Below, piece after piece: positions 12,423 through 25,200 of a DNA stretch of 64,000 bases (its first letter is position 1; every line of letters begins with the position of its first letter). Source of the stretch: Neurospora tetraspora (lineage: Eukaryota > Ascomycota > Sordariomycetes > Sordariales > Sordariaceae). Under the pieces are notes generated by a model. It was not told the DNA's origin, ran no database searches, and saw nothing but the letters and a program-made list of their open reading frames with translations. A program made the translations under genes and the position numbers. The stretch is taken from contig NW_026944390.1 of assembly GCF_033439725.1 (NCBI RefSeq), forward strand, positions 1,860,001 through 1,924,000. The letters run 5' to 3'.

Positions 12423-14316
12423 ATGACGAATGTGTGACGGCGACATAGTTCTTGTGATTTCTTTCCCCATCTCGACGACTGACACCGACCATTTACGCTT
12501 CGATACCCATGGGGAGGAGGTTTTTGTTTGATGCGATAAGGACCGCGACATTTGAGACTTTTTGGCGATGTCAATGTCCCGGGAAGATGGAGGCGGGAAA
12601 CAAATAAAAAAAGAGGAGGAAAAAACGCAACATGTATAGACGATTTCTTCGGGGCCGCCTTTTGATGCCAAACGTTTTTTGTGCTTTTTCCCCATTTTAC
12701 ATGTCAACCATCTTTTTTATACCTTCAATCGGCGGACTTGGTTTTGTATGGCCATGCCGTCTGAAATTCAAAAGCCTGGCACCACAATAAAGGATCGCAG
12801 CTGCACTTTTTGCTTGGCGGCGATTCTGGTAACCCAGGTTCTTTTTAACGTTTAATTACCTTTTTTCCATCCTATAGTACATGGTTCGAGGAAAGTCGGC
12901 TCCCTGATTCGAGATGGGTGGGCGGCATGACGGCGATCAGTCCAAGAGGGAGAGGGAGAGGAGTTACGACAGAGGACTATTTTCGCTCGATGCCCAAACC
13001 CAGCCCAGCCAGCCATTTTAGCTTTTCGCGCTCAGATTTGGGGAGAGGTGGAGAAGCAGCAAAGGGGGAGCGAAAGCAGCGAAGTTGGGTAATCTTTGTG
13101 GACTTGAGGAGATGGAGATGAAGAGGTTATGGCCGATGGGGACAATTTAAAAAGGTGATGTGTGATGGTTGTTCTAGCTACATATTTACATATTTCACGT
13201 ACACCTTAGTTTTGGGCATTCAACGAGATTTCCTAGGTCCTTTTTCTATCGTTGGCTGTAGATAACACAGACACAAATTTCCTTGATCGGTGCAACGTCA
13301 ATAGAAATGATTGATTCAAACGCAATTTGCATTTTTACTATTCCAAGACAATGCGCTCATACCAAGCAGAGGGGGGGAAACAGGGGCATTCCCTCGTGGT
13401 CGGCTCCTCCCGGGTGGGTTCACACACTCCTCATCCCGTTTCACCTCATCTGAGGAGAACGAATGGATGAACTCCATTCCAGTCAGAGGCCAGCCAGTTT
13501 CCTGATCAATGCCCTAGTGATGGAGGTTCAGGGGAGCTGCGGAGGTAGACACGTTCCCGCCGATCTCTTCTTCGCCATTGGCTGCCATAATAATAGTTGG
13601 ACAGCTGGCGGGGGAACCACTAAACTCATTACTCGCCGGGCGGTGTTCATCTCGCTCCTATTTTCATTAAACCAGACCTCGGATGAAACTCGTGAAGATC
13701 AGACGGGACGAACGGGAACGTTACGGGAACTGCGGACGGATGTCTTTTCGAGGTTCATCTCAAGTCAACAGCCGCGGTTTGAGATCCAGATTCATAGACG
13801 CGACGCCTGGCATCACATCACATTGCAATGCATCTTGCCCCGATTCAAGCTTGTCGGGGCAATTTCTGGGGTGCATTAGCATACCCGTTACCGACTTAGC
13901 GCTACGCCTAACCCGACACACCTAACGCACACCGACTGTGCATGTGAAGGAACTGAAGCCTGTTTGACGACGTCACTTGTCCCAACTTCAACAACACACC
14001 CACCCACATACATATCAATCAACATCGGCACCGAAGTACTGGATCACCCGAACCGCACCGAACCGATACCAAATCGGCATTTCTTCTTCATCCCATTTGA
14101 GGTATCCAACAAAGGACAACAACGCAGAACCTGGGACAAGGATAGGAGTCAACCAACCAAGCACAAAGAAAGGAGAAAAGGGGGCGTCCGCAGGAGACCA
14201 TCAATTTTTTTGGCAAGGACAAAGAGAACCAACCTACCACACGGTAAACACCGAAGCACAGCCGACTTATCGAAGTTTTGGAAGCGAAAAGGAAAGAAGT
14301 GTGGAAGCAGAGGACA
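12423..14316. other. Intergenic region between the mucin and transporter genes
   Basis: Contains the 3' untranslated region of the mucin gene (A/T-rich stretches near 12600-12720) and, towards 13900-14316, the probable promoter and leader of the transporter. Only short conflicting frames occur. I see no further gene. Confidence 0.5.
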
Positions 14317-16629
14317 ATGACGTTGGCCGCCTTTCGGGATGACTCGGTAGGAGAACAAAGGAGCACGGTAGTAGTTGATGGACAAGATGGGCAGGAACGG
14401 GCACGTGGGATTCGGTCTGGGGATGGAAGAGGAATAAGAACAGGAAGTGATGGAAGCCCGGAGGGAGAAAGTCGAAACGGTCATCGAGGTGGTCACGGAA
14501 ACGGCAGTGGAAACGGTGAAGGAAAGGAGGACAATGACAGTGGTGGACGACAACAGCGATTCTCGCAGTCTTCATCATCCAACTCAAAAGACTACGGTCA
14601 CATGTCGACGACGGACTCCGACTTAGGGGAGTTAGACACGGACTCGGACTCGGAAACCACAGACTCAGAAGAAGACCGCCGAATATCAACCGAACTACAC
14701 CGGGAAGTCTTCTTCAGCGCTGTCGGGGAGGAAGAAGCGTATGAGTTAGCTTCGACCAAAAAGAAGCCCAAGAGAAAGCGCAAGAAGGGGAACAGAAGGA
14801 GGAGGGGAAATAGCAAGTTCCCAGAACTGGATGACGCTGATGGGCTCGATGCGCTCGACAGTAGCGGCAAGCGGAGAAGGCAAAGAGGAGTAAGTGTCAG
14901 CACGGCGGCAAGCGGTAAAAGTTTCCAGCTACGATACACGCCAGATGAGGAGAGAGCGGTGGTGAAGAAGTTTGATCGCAAATTGGTGCTTTTCGTGGCG
15001 CTGCTTTATATGTTGAGCTTTTTGGATCGGTCTAGTGAGTATTGCTTCTGTTTTTCTGTCTTTCTTTCTATGGCTTTCAGCGGCGTCCCTGACTGAGTTG
15101 TCTTCTGGCCTTGTGGTTTGTTTACTTCCGTAAACCATTGTTGTTTTCCAATATTACCCCCTTGATCGCAATGCTTACCACTTACACCCATAGATATCGG
15201 AAATGCCCGCATAGCCGGCATGGACGAAGACCTCCAGTCCACTCCTCCCAAGGATGATTGGTATGATTGGGCCTTGACAGCCTTCTACATCGCTTACATC
15301 TGCTTTGAGTGGATGTCGATTCTTTGGCGACTCATACCCGCCCATATTTACGTCTCAGTCATCGTTCTCTCCTGGGGCTTGACGGCATCGCTTCAAGCTG
15401 TCGCAGTTAACTACCCCATGCTCATCTTTTTGCGCACAATGCTGGGCATCGGCGAGGCGGCCTTCACTGGAGTGCCGTTTTACTTGTCCTTCTTTTACAA
15501 GCGGCATGAGCTGGCTCTTAGGACGGCCATTTTTATTTCCGGTTCGTACCTAGTAACCACACTCACTCACTGCCCTTCCCAAAAACCTCAGCATACTAAC
15601 TTGAGTGAGTTTGTTCCAACAGCCGCCCCCCTAGCAACCAGCTTCGCCTCCTTCCTAGCCTGGGCCATCCTCAAACTAGGCGAAGCCTCCCCCATCCGCC
15701 CCTGGCGTCTCCTTTTTCTGATAGAAGGCTTCCCCTCCGTCATGGTCGCCGTTCTCGCCTGGCACATCATCCCCGACTCCCCGCAAACGGCTTCCTACCT
15801 CACCCGTCGCGAAAAGAAAGTCGCCGCTCTCCGTCTCCGTTCCTCCTCCCCCCATCCTTTCTCCCCTCATTCTTCTTCGGGTTCGGGCCTCAAAACCACC
15901 GACATCCTAACAACCCTCCTCTCCCCCGTTGCATGGCTCACCTCCGCGATTTTCTTCCTCACCAACCTCTCCTACTCCTCCCTCCCCGTTTTTTTGCCCA
16001 CCATCCTCACCCAAATGAACCACACCCCACTCATGTCCCAAGCGCTCTCCGCCCCTCCCTACCTCTGTTCCTTCGCCATCGTCCTAGCAACCGCCTTCTT
16101 TTCCGACCGCCTCCGCAGCCGCTCCACCCTTCTCATCTTTCACGCCCTCCTTTCCGCCCTTGGTTATTCCATCCTCGCCCTTTCCCAGTCTCTCGGTTTG
16201 GCGCCAGGGAGTTGGGTCAGGTATCTAGCCGTCTACCCCGCCGCGATCGGGTTTTTCAACGTGGTGGTGTTGACGATTGCGTGGAGTATAAATAACCAGC
16301 GGACTGAAGGAGGAAAGGGGGCGGGGTTTGCGTTGATGCAGGCCGTGGGACAGTGTGGACCGCTGGTGGGGACGAGGTTGTATCCGAAGGGGGAAGGGCC
16401 GTATTGGGCGAGGGGGATGGGGGTTTGTGCTGGGGCGATGGTGGGTGTTGCTGTGCTGGCTTTGATATTGAGGGTGTATTTGGCACGGTGTAATAGGAAA
16501 CTTGAGGAGGAGACGGGGTATGAAGGTGTTGGGCAAGATGAGGAGGAAGGGTTGGTTGGTGGTGGTGGTGGTGGTGGTGGTGGAAGGGGGGGAGGGAGAG
16601 GGGAGGAGAGGTTTAGGTATATGTTGTGA
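14317..16629 (+). CDS. Major facilitator superfamily transporter, Dal5/allantoate permease (anion:cation symporter) type
   Basis: Three exons, 14317-15034, 15194-15541 and 15623-16629, give 690 residues. Intron 1 (159 bp) has donor GTGAGT. Intron 2 (81 bp, a multiple of three, so open through the intron) has branch ACTAAC and acceptor CAACAG. Splicing restores family motifs: LDRSNIGNARIAGM in the first transmembrane segment, FYIAYICFEW, FLRTMLGIGEAAFTGVPFYLS and FISAAPLATSFASF. Residues about 1-215 are a hydrophilic acidic/basic N-terminal tail, unusually long. The ATG at 14317 sits in a good context (ACAATGAC), but the ATG at 14602 would give a 595-residue protein starting MSTTDSDLGE and is a real alternative. 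The C-terminus carries a poly-Gly run. Members of this family import organic anions such as allantoate, nicotinate or pantothenate with protons; the substrate cannot be read from sequence. Confidence 0.85.
16557..16583 (+). repeat. (GGT)n repeat encoding the transporter poly-Gly tail
   Basis: Nine GGT triplets in the coding strand near the 3' end of the transporter gene, read as glycine. Confidence 0.85.
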
Positions 16630-18295
16630 TATTGTGGTTCTTCTTGCTTGGGGCTACTCTGTTCAATGTAGTAGTAAATCGACGCCTACTATGTATGGAC
16701 CATGTCGATTCAATATCGACCATGTCAATTCGATATGGACCATGTCAATTTGCTACGCATACGCATGATGGGATCTCCATGTCAGTCAAAGATACCTATA
16801 CAAGCCATATATTTGACTACATGCCTCCCCAGCGTTATTAATACAATACCTGATGATATGCTAAGCCTCCTCCTTCTCCTCCTCACACCCCGTCCACTCA
16901 ACTTTATAACGAAACCAAGACACGGATCTGATCTAATCTGATCATCTTTCGTCATGGTAGTTCAATCCAATCTAGCCTTCGATCTTGAAATCCACAGTGC
17001 CAATCTCCTATGTATGTAAAGAAGCAGCTAATATCAAGTCTTTAAAGACCCATTCCATCTATGCATTATTTTCTTTCAACTCCGTTCCACTTTCGAAAAG
17101 CTCTGAGACGTCCCGTCCCGTCTCAACAACTCTAGAACCGTACAAGAATTCATTCACAAACCAGAAGAAGTATCGTTCGTATACATTAACCCCCTAACCC
17201 CATACATATCTCATTCCCCCTCCTACCTAACGTTCCAACCCTCCCTCCTCCATTCGCGACGCATCACCATATCTATCCCCTCCCTACCTTAAATTCCCTG
17301 TTCCTGTCCCCGTCCGAGAACTCGTCATTCGTCACACCGTTCGTTGCCCTCCAGTGTATCAGTTACCTAACAACCTACCTAACAACCTAATACTAGCGGA
17401 CACAGACAGACCATCCCAGTTAGGCTACATAGCATCCTAGCTAGCTCTGAATGTACCTATCAACTGCCCTGCCCTCACTCACTCAACACTCACTCAACAC
17501 CCACTCAACCCGAACCAAACCAAGCCTTTAACGCAGAGAGAGTACAAGTTATCTACAAGACTTGGGGCTCGCGAGGCATTGCAACTACCTATGCAAGGCA
17601 CGGCACGAACAAAACCACATTCTCCTCTCCTCTTCTCTCCTCTTCCAATGCCCTAGTTTCCTGTTGTGTGACACCAACCAGGACTACTCCTGTCCCATCA
17701 GATTCCATTGATCGTCGGCCGTCCGTCAATGCTTGAAACCTGCGCAGGTGCGTGGCATGGCATGTCAGGGATTCCATCTTGTCATATCTCCCTAGAGCTG
17801 TAGAAGTGTGGAAGAGGGGCGGGCCACAGCCCAAGGCATCAGAACCAGGGAGTGAGTGTTAGGTAAGCTCTAGACTAGAAAAGGCTCGGATGGAGGCGTC
17901 CGGTCCGGACGAAGACGAACGAATTGAAACGGACGTTACATATTCGTGTTGCATACGTGCGTGTTCCCGGGTTTGAGGAGGTTGTGTTACGAGTATTGAT
18001 GCATACTTACTTGGAAGAGAAACGGGGGGTGGTTCAGTTTCCATCCATCCGTTGGCTGTTTTAACCAAGAAAACGGAGAGGAAACGAGGATGTGGAACAA
18101 TTCAAGCCATCGATCGCCAATGAGTGTCTGATGAAGCTATTTGTAGCTTATACACAATCCCTGTCCGTCGTCATACATAATGTTGGTACTAAAACTACCT
18201 ACCCCCTACCAACCTTCAACTACGCGGTAAATATATTTGACAGTAATAATCTCGTCAAGAAACAAGAAAACACACCTTTTTGGAAGCCCATGAGC
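16630..18295. other. Intergenic region between convergent genes
   Basis: The transporter and the gene at 18296-20191 converge here, so this holds two 3' ends. There is a 20 bp tandem repeat at 16701-16751 and many short ACCTACC/ACTCAAC-type simple stretches around 17220-17560. No frame longer than about 97 codons and no recognisable gene. Confidence 0.5.
16701..16751. repeat. Short tandem repeat, 20 bp unit, about 2.5 copies
   Basis: Units at 16701-16720, 16721-16740 and 16741-16751 share CATGTCRATTCRATATSGAC. It lies just 3' of the transporter gene, possibly in its 3' untranslated region. Confidence 0.85.
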
Positions 18296-20191
18296 TTACG
18301 CAACACAAGTAGAAGCATCAACAACATGAATCTCAACAATCTCAGCAGTAACATCCTCCACCTCTTCGACACTTCCCACATCTGACCCGATCTTCTTTTC
18401 CACCACAGCTTTGATTGTCAGTTCCTGTTTAGTAACCGCTACATGCTCATCACTGGCAATTCGTTCAACTTCCCCCAGCTCTGCCTTCACAGCATCGACC
18501 TCCGTAACAGCAGCAACAGTAGCCACAGCAGGTTCCTCCAGAACGGTAACAGGCACAATAACAGATTCAACTTCCTCACTGGTGACTGGAGGAACAGTAG
18601 TACCCTCAACCTTAGATGACTCGAAAACTATCTTCTTCCTCTCCTTCCTGGCCTTGGTCTTGGCCCTGAACCTCTTCGAGATCGCCTTCCTCTTCGCACG
18701 AAACTTGCGAACGACCCACTTCTTGGCTTTGACAGGTCTGCGAAAGATGTAACGCAGAAGCCTAAGGATTGAGCTCTTTTTCTTTGACTGTTGGCGGGGA
18801 TAAGGTCCTAATGGCTTCCTGACAGCGCCCCCTTGACTACCGTTAAGAAGAGGAACGTTCGATATATCGGTGACAGGAGCGACAATGGGTGCGACCACTA
18901 CGCTCCTCTTCTTGGTGGGTGACCCGAAGGGAAAGGGAAGTGCGGCTCTTGACTTTGGTTTGAGGTACCGCTTCTCCAATGTGGTCGGAGATTCAGTTGA
19001 AAGACGCGGAGGGTTTGTTGACACACGCGGCAGACATTGCGTGGATAAGTTGCTGGGCGCTTCTTCTGACAATAGCGCGGCTTTGGAAGAGACCGGAGCG
19101 CGATCGCGGGGAGCTAGGTCAAGCGAGGGGAAGGGTGTTGCTCCTGTACCGCTGGGTCCGGATGAACGTGGACGCTGTCTGGGAAGCGTGGAGCTGTTGC
19201 TTTTACCCCTGTGTAGGGCGGCGATGGCTAGGCTGATAATGGACTCTGTATTGACGGCTGAGATGTCGGCGATGACTTCGTCTGGGTTGCTGCCATTGAG
19301 GCTGGGCATCTTTCTGTGCTCAATGTTCTCAATGTGCTCAACCTCAGGCTTGGTCAACTCCCGTTCGGTGATCTTGATACTTCTGTCATCGCCTGTCACT
19401 GAGGGCTGCGTTCCGCATTCGATGACTTCATTATTCTTCGCCGCTTCCTGCTCTCGATAGAGATCTCTCAAGGCACCCTCGACGGCAACTGGATTCAGTC
19501 TATGACGCTGATTAGAGCCAGCGGACTCGTCACTGCTTCGCAGAAACGAGGAGTTCGAGAAACCATAAGTTTCCAGGCTCGAGAGGATGCGTCGACCGAA
19601 GGTCATGGGAGGGGAGACTGTAAGCTCGGGGCTTTTGACACCTTCCGAGGGGTATGAGGACGAAGTACTGCGGACGGGAAAGAATTGGTTGAAGATAGAT
19701 TCCGCATCAAGGGACGTCCTGATTTCCGCTCCACCCTTGTTTGGCATCAGTGTCAGTTCCGGTAAACCGGGTGGGCTTTCGAAAGAAAACATTCGATGAA
19801 GGAAGGTAGAAGCTTTGCTTTCCTCGGAGGTCTGCTTGAAGTCATGGCTGGGAACCAGGCCATCGCCAATGATTAGACGGGCTGGTGTTGGTCGACGTGG
19901 TGTATCTTCATTTTGTTTTGGGGTTTTGTCGGTCTTGACAGGCGTGTTGGGTGTATCGGTTAATGGTATGTTTTCGAACTCCCCAAGGGATTCGTCCGGG
20001 TCGATATTTCCGGGCTGCTGCCGATTGATGTCCTTCTCCTAGAGGCCGGCAAACGTATTGGGGATGTTTAGGCGTCGGCGGCCGGGTGAGCCGAGGACAC
20101 GCTCAGAAGCATTCAACCTGTTGTTAGATAGAGGCTGGAGGCATGCTGCATCGCGGTTCGGGTTTCGAGCGGGGAGGCTCAGAGCTGACAT
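18296..20191 (-). CDS. Unrecognised protein with Arg/Lys-rich cluster; long frame split by one in-frame TAG
   Basis: I do not recognise a family. From the ATG at 19792 the minus strand encodes 498 residues. The same frame is coding-like further upstream, back to an ATG at 20191 (MSALSLPARNPNRD...), a total of 631 codons, interrupted only by TAG at codon 51 (20041-20039, context CTC TAG GAG). The protein is rich in Ser, Pro and charged residues and probably largely disordered. A strongly basic segment lies at about residues 325-380 of the 498 (KKKSSILRLLRYIFRRPVKA, then repeated RAK/RKA motifs), followed by an acidic Val/Glu-rich C-terminus. Phrases such as LGSPGRRRLNIPNT and PLTDTPNTPVKTDK suggest proline-directed phosphorylation sites, which is inference. 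No good intron removes the stop in frame. A nonsense allele, a sequencing error, readthrough or a true start at 19792 are all possible. Confidence 0.6.
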
Positions 20192-20574
20192 GGTGATAGC
20201 TAATAGTTGACTCGATGATAAGTGCTGTGATGATTATGATTCTGTCGAGTACCTAAGCTGATAAGGTGGAATGTTGAGGTCAGAAGTCCGACTTGGCTGT
20301 TCAGTTGCCGTGGAAGTTGTCCTAACACTTATCCCCCGTTGAGATCATTCCTTCCCAACGTAGTGGTAAGTTGAGTTAACCAGGCCACTTCCTCCAACAG
20401 TTCAACTGACTGGAAGCAACTCCCGCGTAAGCTGCTTGCCGAGGAAGGAAGCATCCATCAATCCACGCCTCCACAGTATCCGGACATTCGAGTACAAGTA
20501 AACAAACAATGCCCGGCAGAGGCATGTAGCGGATATCAGGAGGACACATAGCTACCTTACGATGAGAGCCACCC
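20192..20574. other. Intergenic spacer, promoter of the 18-20 kb gene
   Basis: 383 bp between the stop of SEH1 and the furthest upstream ATG of the neighbouring gene, both on the minus strand. It must hold the SEH1 3' end and the neighbour's promoter. No other feature seen. Confidence 0.5.
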
Positions 20575-22085
20575 CTACGGCGCAGCCATCCTCATCTTGA
20601 CCATCGCCAACTCGGCGCTCTTGGCCCACGACCCATCCGGCGTCTGCCGATAACACATCAACTTACCCTCATCACCCACACTGCCCAAAATCTGCCCGTC
20701 ATCATCAAACCCCACCCTCCACACCGGCGTCCGATGACTATCGAGCCTCGCAACTTCCGTAACCACATGCCTAACCTGGCCCGGCTGCTGCTGCCCACCC
20801 GCCCTCATCCTATCTCCCGCGGCCCCACTCATCCTCGACTGATCAGCCAGTCCAGCTCTAATCCCCGACTTCAAATGCGTATCCTGCCCGCCGCCATGCC
20901 CCATCGCCGCCGAGCCCGCCAAAGCTCTAGCCGCAGCCCCACCACCACCTTCTTCTCGCCTCCCCTCCTGATGCCTCCTCATCTCCCCCACCCCCCACCC
21001 CCTGGTTCCTTCCATCCCCTGCGTCTGCGTCTGCGGCGCCGGCGTCGACAGTCCAAAAACCCTCACATAGCCATCCTGACACGCCGTGGCCACAATATCA
21101 TAGCCCCTAATATTCCCCGGCGCCCACGCCACATCTCTCACCAGCCCTCTATGCCCCGCATTCGGATCCTTCCCGCTAATCTCCGCAGCGAGATAAAACT
21201 CTCTCGCAGCCGTAGCCACACCCAAGCTGGCACTAACCGTGTCTCGAGTCCTGTAGACCTTGACCGAATCCATAGCCGCCACCACCAACCCCAACGCATC
21301 CGTGGGCACGCCCGCTCGCAAAGCGGTGTAGCACACCTCCGGGTTGGGGTCGAAGCGCACCCGGAAGGAGGCCTCCTCCCCGCGAGAGGGTTTTGGGCAG
21401 ACGGTGAATTGGTCGATGCGGGAGAACTCGGTGATGTTTTCGGGCGTTTCGTTCTCGAGCACTTCCAGGGTGCCGTCCACGGACAAGAGGGCGAGGTAGG
21501 TGTGTCGTGTGTCGTCGTTGTGTTTGAGCGAGAAGGAGCGGATGGGCGATTTGGGGTTGCGGTAGTCGAAGGCCGGCGTGGGTTTGCTGTCGCCCGAGGA
21601 AAGAGAAGAGAGGCCCCCGCCGACGTCGCGACGGGAGGAGAGGGTGCTGGCGCCGTGGCCACCGCCGTGCCCGGTGAGGTTGACGCCGAAGCGCCGGCCT
21701 GGAGCGGCGGAAGGGTTTTCGGCCCAGAGCTTGAAGCGGCCTTCGATGCCGAGGGAGGCGAGAAGGTTGGGGTAGATGGTTGGGGGGAGCCATTGGAGCT
21801 GGGATAGAAGTTAGTCTGAGTCTGTCGCTTTTAGAATAAATGACTTACCTCTAGAATCTCACCGCCGTGAGCACTCCAGCTGTCGCAAACGCGCCACTTG
21901 CCGTCCTTGTGCCTGTTGAAGACGCGAATCTTGCCGTCGACGGATCCGGTCGCGCAACGGTCGCCGTAGCTGTTAAACGCAACGGCCTGGACCAGATCCT
22001 GATGGCCATGGTTCACGATGGGGTCTATGGTTGACTTGCCGTCAATGGCGGGCGGGTCGCCTAGGTATTGGCTGAACTTGGACAT
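20575..22085 (-). CDS. seh-1: SEH1-type WD40 nucleoporin (nuclear pore Y-complex / SEA complex subunit)
   Basis: Two exons, 22085-21849 and 21798-20575, separated by a 50 bp intron (donor GTAAGT, acceptor CCCAG), give 486 residues. The N-terminal blade reads NHGHQDLVQAVAFNSYGDR then ATGSVDGKIRVFNRHKDGKW, and the last blade reads HRTPVWRVGFDDDGQILG then SVGDEGKLMCYRQTPDGSW. Both resemble the Seh1 beginning and end (HxxLIHDVSF..., SQVWRVSWN...). Seh1 is a seven-bladed propeller that pairs with Nup85 in the nuclear pore Y-complex and with the SEA/GATOR2 complex in TORC1 control. The protein is longer than yeast or human Seh1 (about 350) because of loop insertions, mainly a Gly/Gln/Arg-rich stretch at about residues 330-421. 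The start codon lies only about 170 bp from the edge of a RIP-mutated block. Confidence 0.85.
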
Positions 22086-22255
22086 GATTGTGACTTGGTC
22101 TTGATGTTGAGGTTGTGATGAGTGAAGAAGATCGGATGGAAGGATGAAGTGAGGTTGAAGAGCCAAGCAGTACGGTGGCCCAAGTGTTGGCTACGCTCAA
22201 TTGAAAAATTTTGGTCAGAAAATGGCCTGTGTTAATTTCAGGCATTAAGTACGCG
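22086..22255. other. Short SEH1 promoter region bounded by the A+T-rich block
   Basis: About 170 bp of normal composition between the SEH1 ATG and the abrupt fall in GC. The boundary holds a GC-rich palindrome, GCGCCTAGGCGC, at about 22254-22265. Confidence 0.5.
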
Positions 22256-25200
22256 CCTAGGCGCGTTAGCGTAGATTTAGTTTAGTAATTAAATCCATCT
22301 TATATTGTATATAACCCCGTTTCTTTGTATACTTTAATATACGTAAATAGTTTTATTATAATAATAACCTATTACCTATTCACGATTACGATGTATTAAA
22401 ATTAATTTATAAATGTATATTATATATAAGATTAATGTATATTTACTTTAAATTAACGTTAAAAAAAGAAAGTATATCCGTTAACGAGGAAAGCGATATT
22501 ATTATAAAGTTCTAGCCCTATACTTTTAAGAGCAAGTCTATTGCGTAAAATATAGACGACGATAAAGTATTAGAGGAATTAGATAGTAATCAACTTAATG
22601 AAAAACGTTTTCGCTTCGCTATTAAAAAGTTCTTCGATTATAATATTAACAAAATTTATACCGTTTTAATTATAAACTAAGTAAAAATACTTATTAAAAT
22701 TAATTAATTGATATTAAAAGTAATTAAATTTAATAAAAGAATATAAATTATTATCCGCTGCTTTAATTTTAAAGGATATTAAATAAAGGGAGAATTAATT
22801 ATTTCGATTCTAAAGTAGGACCGCCCCGAATAATTTATCAGTTTAGCCCGTTGTTTTTTTAACGCTAAGATTAATACAAACCCTTATACTAAGTATATAA
22901 TTATTAATAATTATAATCCTTTCGCCGATTATATTTCCGGCGGTAAATTTATTAATAAGGGTACTTATATTGATTATTATAATAAAAGCGAGGGTAAAAA
23001 TTACTCTTTACGTAAGGGTATATTATATTTTTTTTTTCAATTATTATATTTATTTACTAATATTCTTTTTAGCTTTTAAAAAAGCCGAAGAGAAGAAGAA
23101 GTAAGATAAAGTCCCTTTCTCCGCCAAAATTATTTGTAGTTGTAAAGTTAAGGATTTGGAGAGGGTTTTAGCTTGGGTTCACATTAAGATTGCAAAGCGT
23201 AAGGTTAAAATGCGTTAAACGCTAAATGATAAATTAAAAAATATTTATATAATTAGGGTTTAAAAATATTCTATACGTTTAAATAATTATTTTTAAAAGC
23301 CTTATTTACTCTATCGAGTACTATAAAATGTATAAAACCTTTTATATTTATTATATTTAAAATAATAATGATAAAAAGAAAATAAAAAGTCAAAAACTAG
23401 AGCCCTACTAACTGTAAATATTAAATTAATAATAGAAGTTTTAAGAACTTTTATTTAATAATTATAAATTAAAACCTGTATAATTAAATCAAATTATTTA
23501 ATAAGGTATTAAAATCCGTTAGATTCCTAAATTATAATAAGAGTAGAAATAGAACGCTATTTAAATAATTTTCCTTTAGAAGGTTTCATTCTTTCAAAAA
23601 TTATATATTTTATAAAATTATTATTAATTTCTTTATAATATATGTATTTGACCGTTTTAATAAAGAGGGTAACCTTTATTATTATTAGTATTAGGTTTTT
23701 AAATTACTTTTAATTTAAAAATATTTTAAACCTTATAAAAATCTAAGGAATTTTATAATAAAATTAAATAACTATATTTAATAATTAATATAAATGTTTA
23801 GATACTTCTTTTCTACGGGATTATATAAAATTGAAATTAAAAGTATGTTAAATTCCGGTAATAAAAATATTTATATTATAAATCGATTCGAAATATTATT
23901 AAACGTAAATAAAAAAATATAAAACCTAAATCTTTAAAATTAAAAAGAACAGTTAACGATTATTTAATAAGGATATTTAATATATAATTATTGTAAATAA
24001 ATAATTAATTAGTTACAATATAACTAATAATATTTAATTATAATGAAATCCTTTTTCTTTTAAAGAAGTTTCCTTCTTATAGATGTTTTAAACTATTTAA
24101 TTACTTTATAAATAATATAATTGCAAGGTTGCGTTTTTCGTCTTCCAAGAATTATAAAGATAATTCTTTTAATTCCGCACATTAAAAAAAATAAAAAAAT
24201 TACTTTAAACTTTAAAGGGTTTCGAAATTAAAAGAATAAACGGTTCCCTTATTAATAAAGGTCCCTATTTACCTCAATTAAATTATATACACTACAATTT
24301 TATTTTAAACCGTTTAATATAATTTAAATTATTTATAGACTTTTTATAAAGGTTAGAATTATATATAAGATAGAATTGAATTACGAATCCTTAATTAAGT
24401 TCATTCGATTTTCTTTAATTAAATAAATAACATATATATTTATAAAACTTTTAATTATATAGTATATATTTAAAATTTAATAAGATTAGGTATATAAATC
24501 TAATTTATAAAGATTTATTATTATAAGAATCCTTGTAAAAGTTTAATTTAAAACTCCTAAAATATTAAATTTTTAATTTAAATTATTAAAGAAAGCTTTA
24601 TATCGAATAATTATATATGTTTTTCGAATAAAAGTTTAATATAATTATTATAAATATAAAGAAGTTTTTAAAATAATTCGTAAAATAATTCTTAATTTAA
24701 TAAAACTCCTAATTAATTTAACATATATAATAGATTTACAAATCATTTTTAAATTTATCAATAATAAACGTAAATTAATATAATATCTTTAATTTATACT
24801 CCTAATGCCCATCCCAAAGGGCGTGCCATACTTATACCTCCGGTTAGCTCTTAAACTATACTATAATACTTACTATTAAAATAGTTTTCAATATTTAAGG
24901 GAGAAACTAATTACTTCCGATTAAACTCAACTCTTCCTAATTTCTTCTCAATAGGTACTACCCTTCTACATCCTTTATTACCTACTAAAACATTTACCTA
25001 CTACCTATTATTTAACTTTACAATTTTATAGTATTTACGTAATTTACCTCTATTCTAATATTTTCTATATATTAGCCCGAAATTAACGTTCGCTATTCGG
25101 ACATTCTAATTAATTATTTAATATAACTAATATATACCGATTATAATCAACCACTTGTCGTCAATATAATACCTCTTAATATACTAAAAACCGCTTTCGT

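Noticed and set aside
21138-21793. Overlapping frames of 170-190 codons within SEH1
   Set aside because: Arg/Pro/Thr-rich shadows of the GC-rich SEH1 coding frame.
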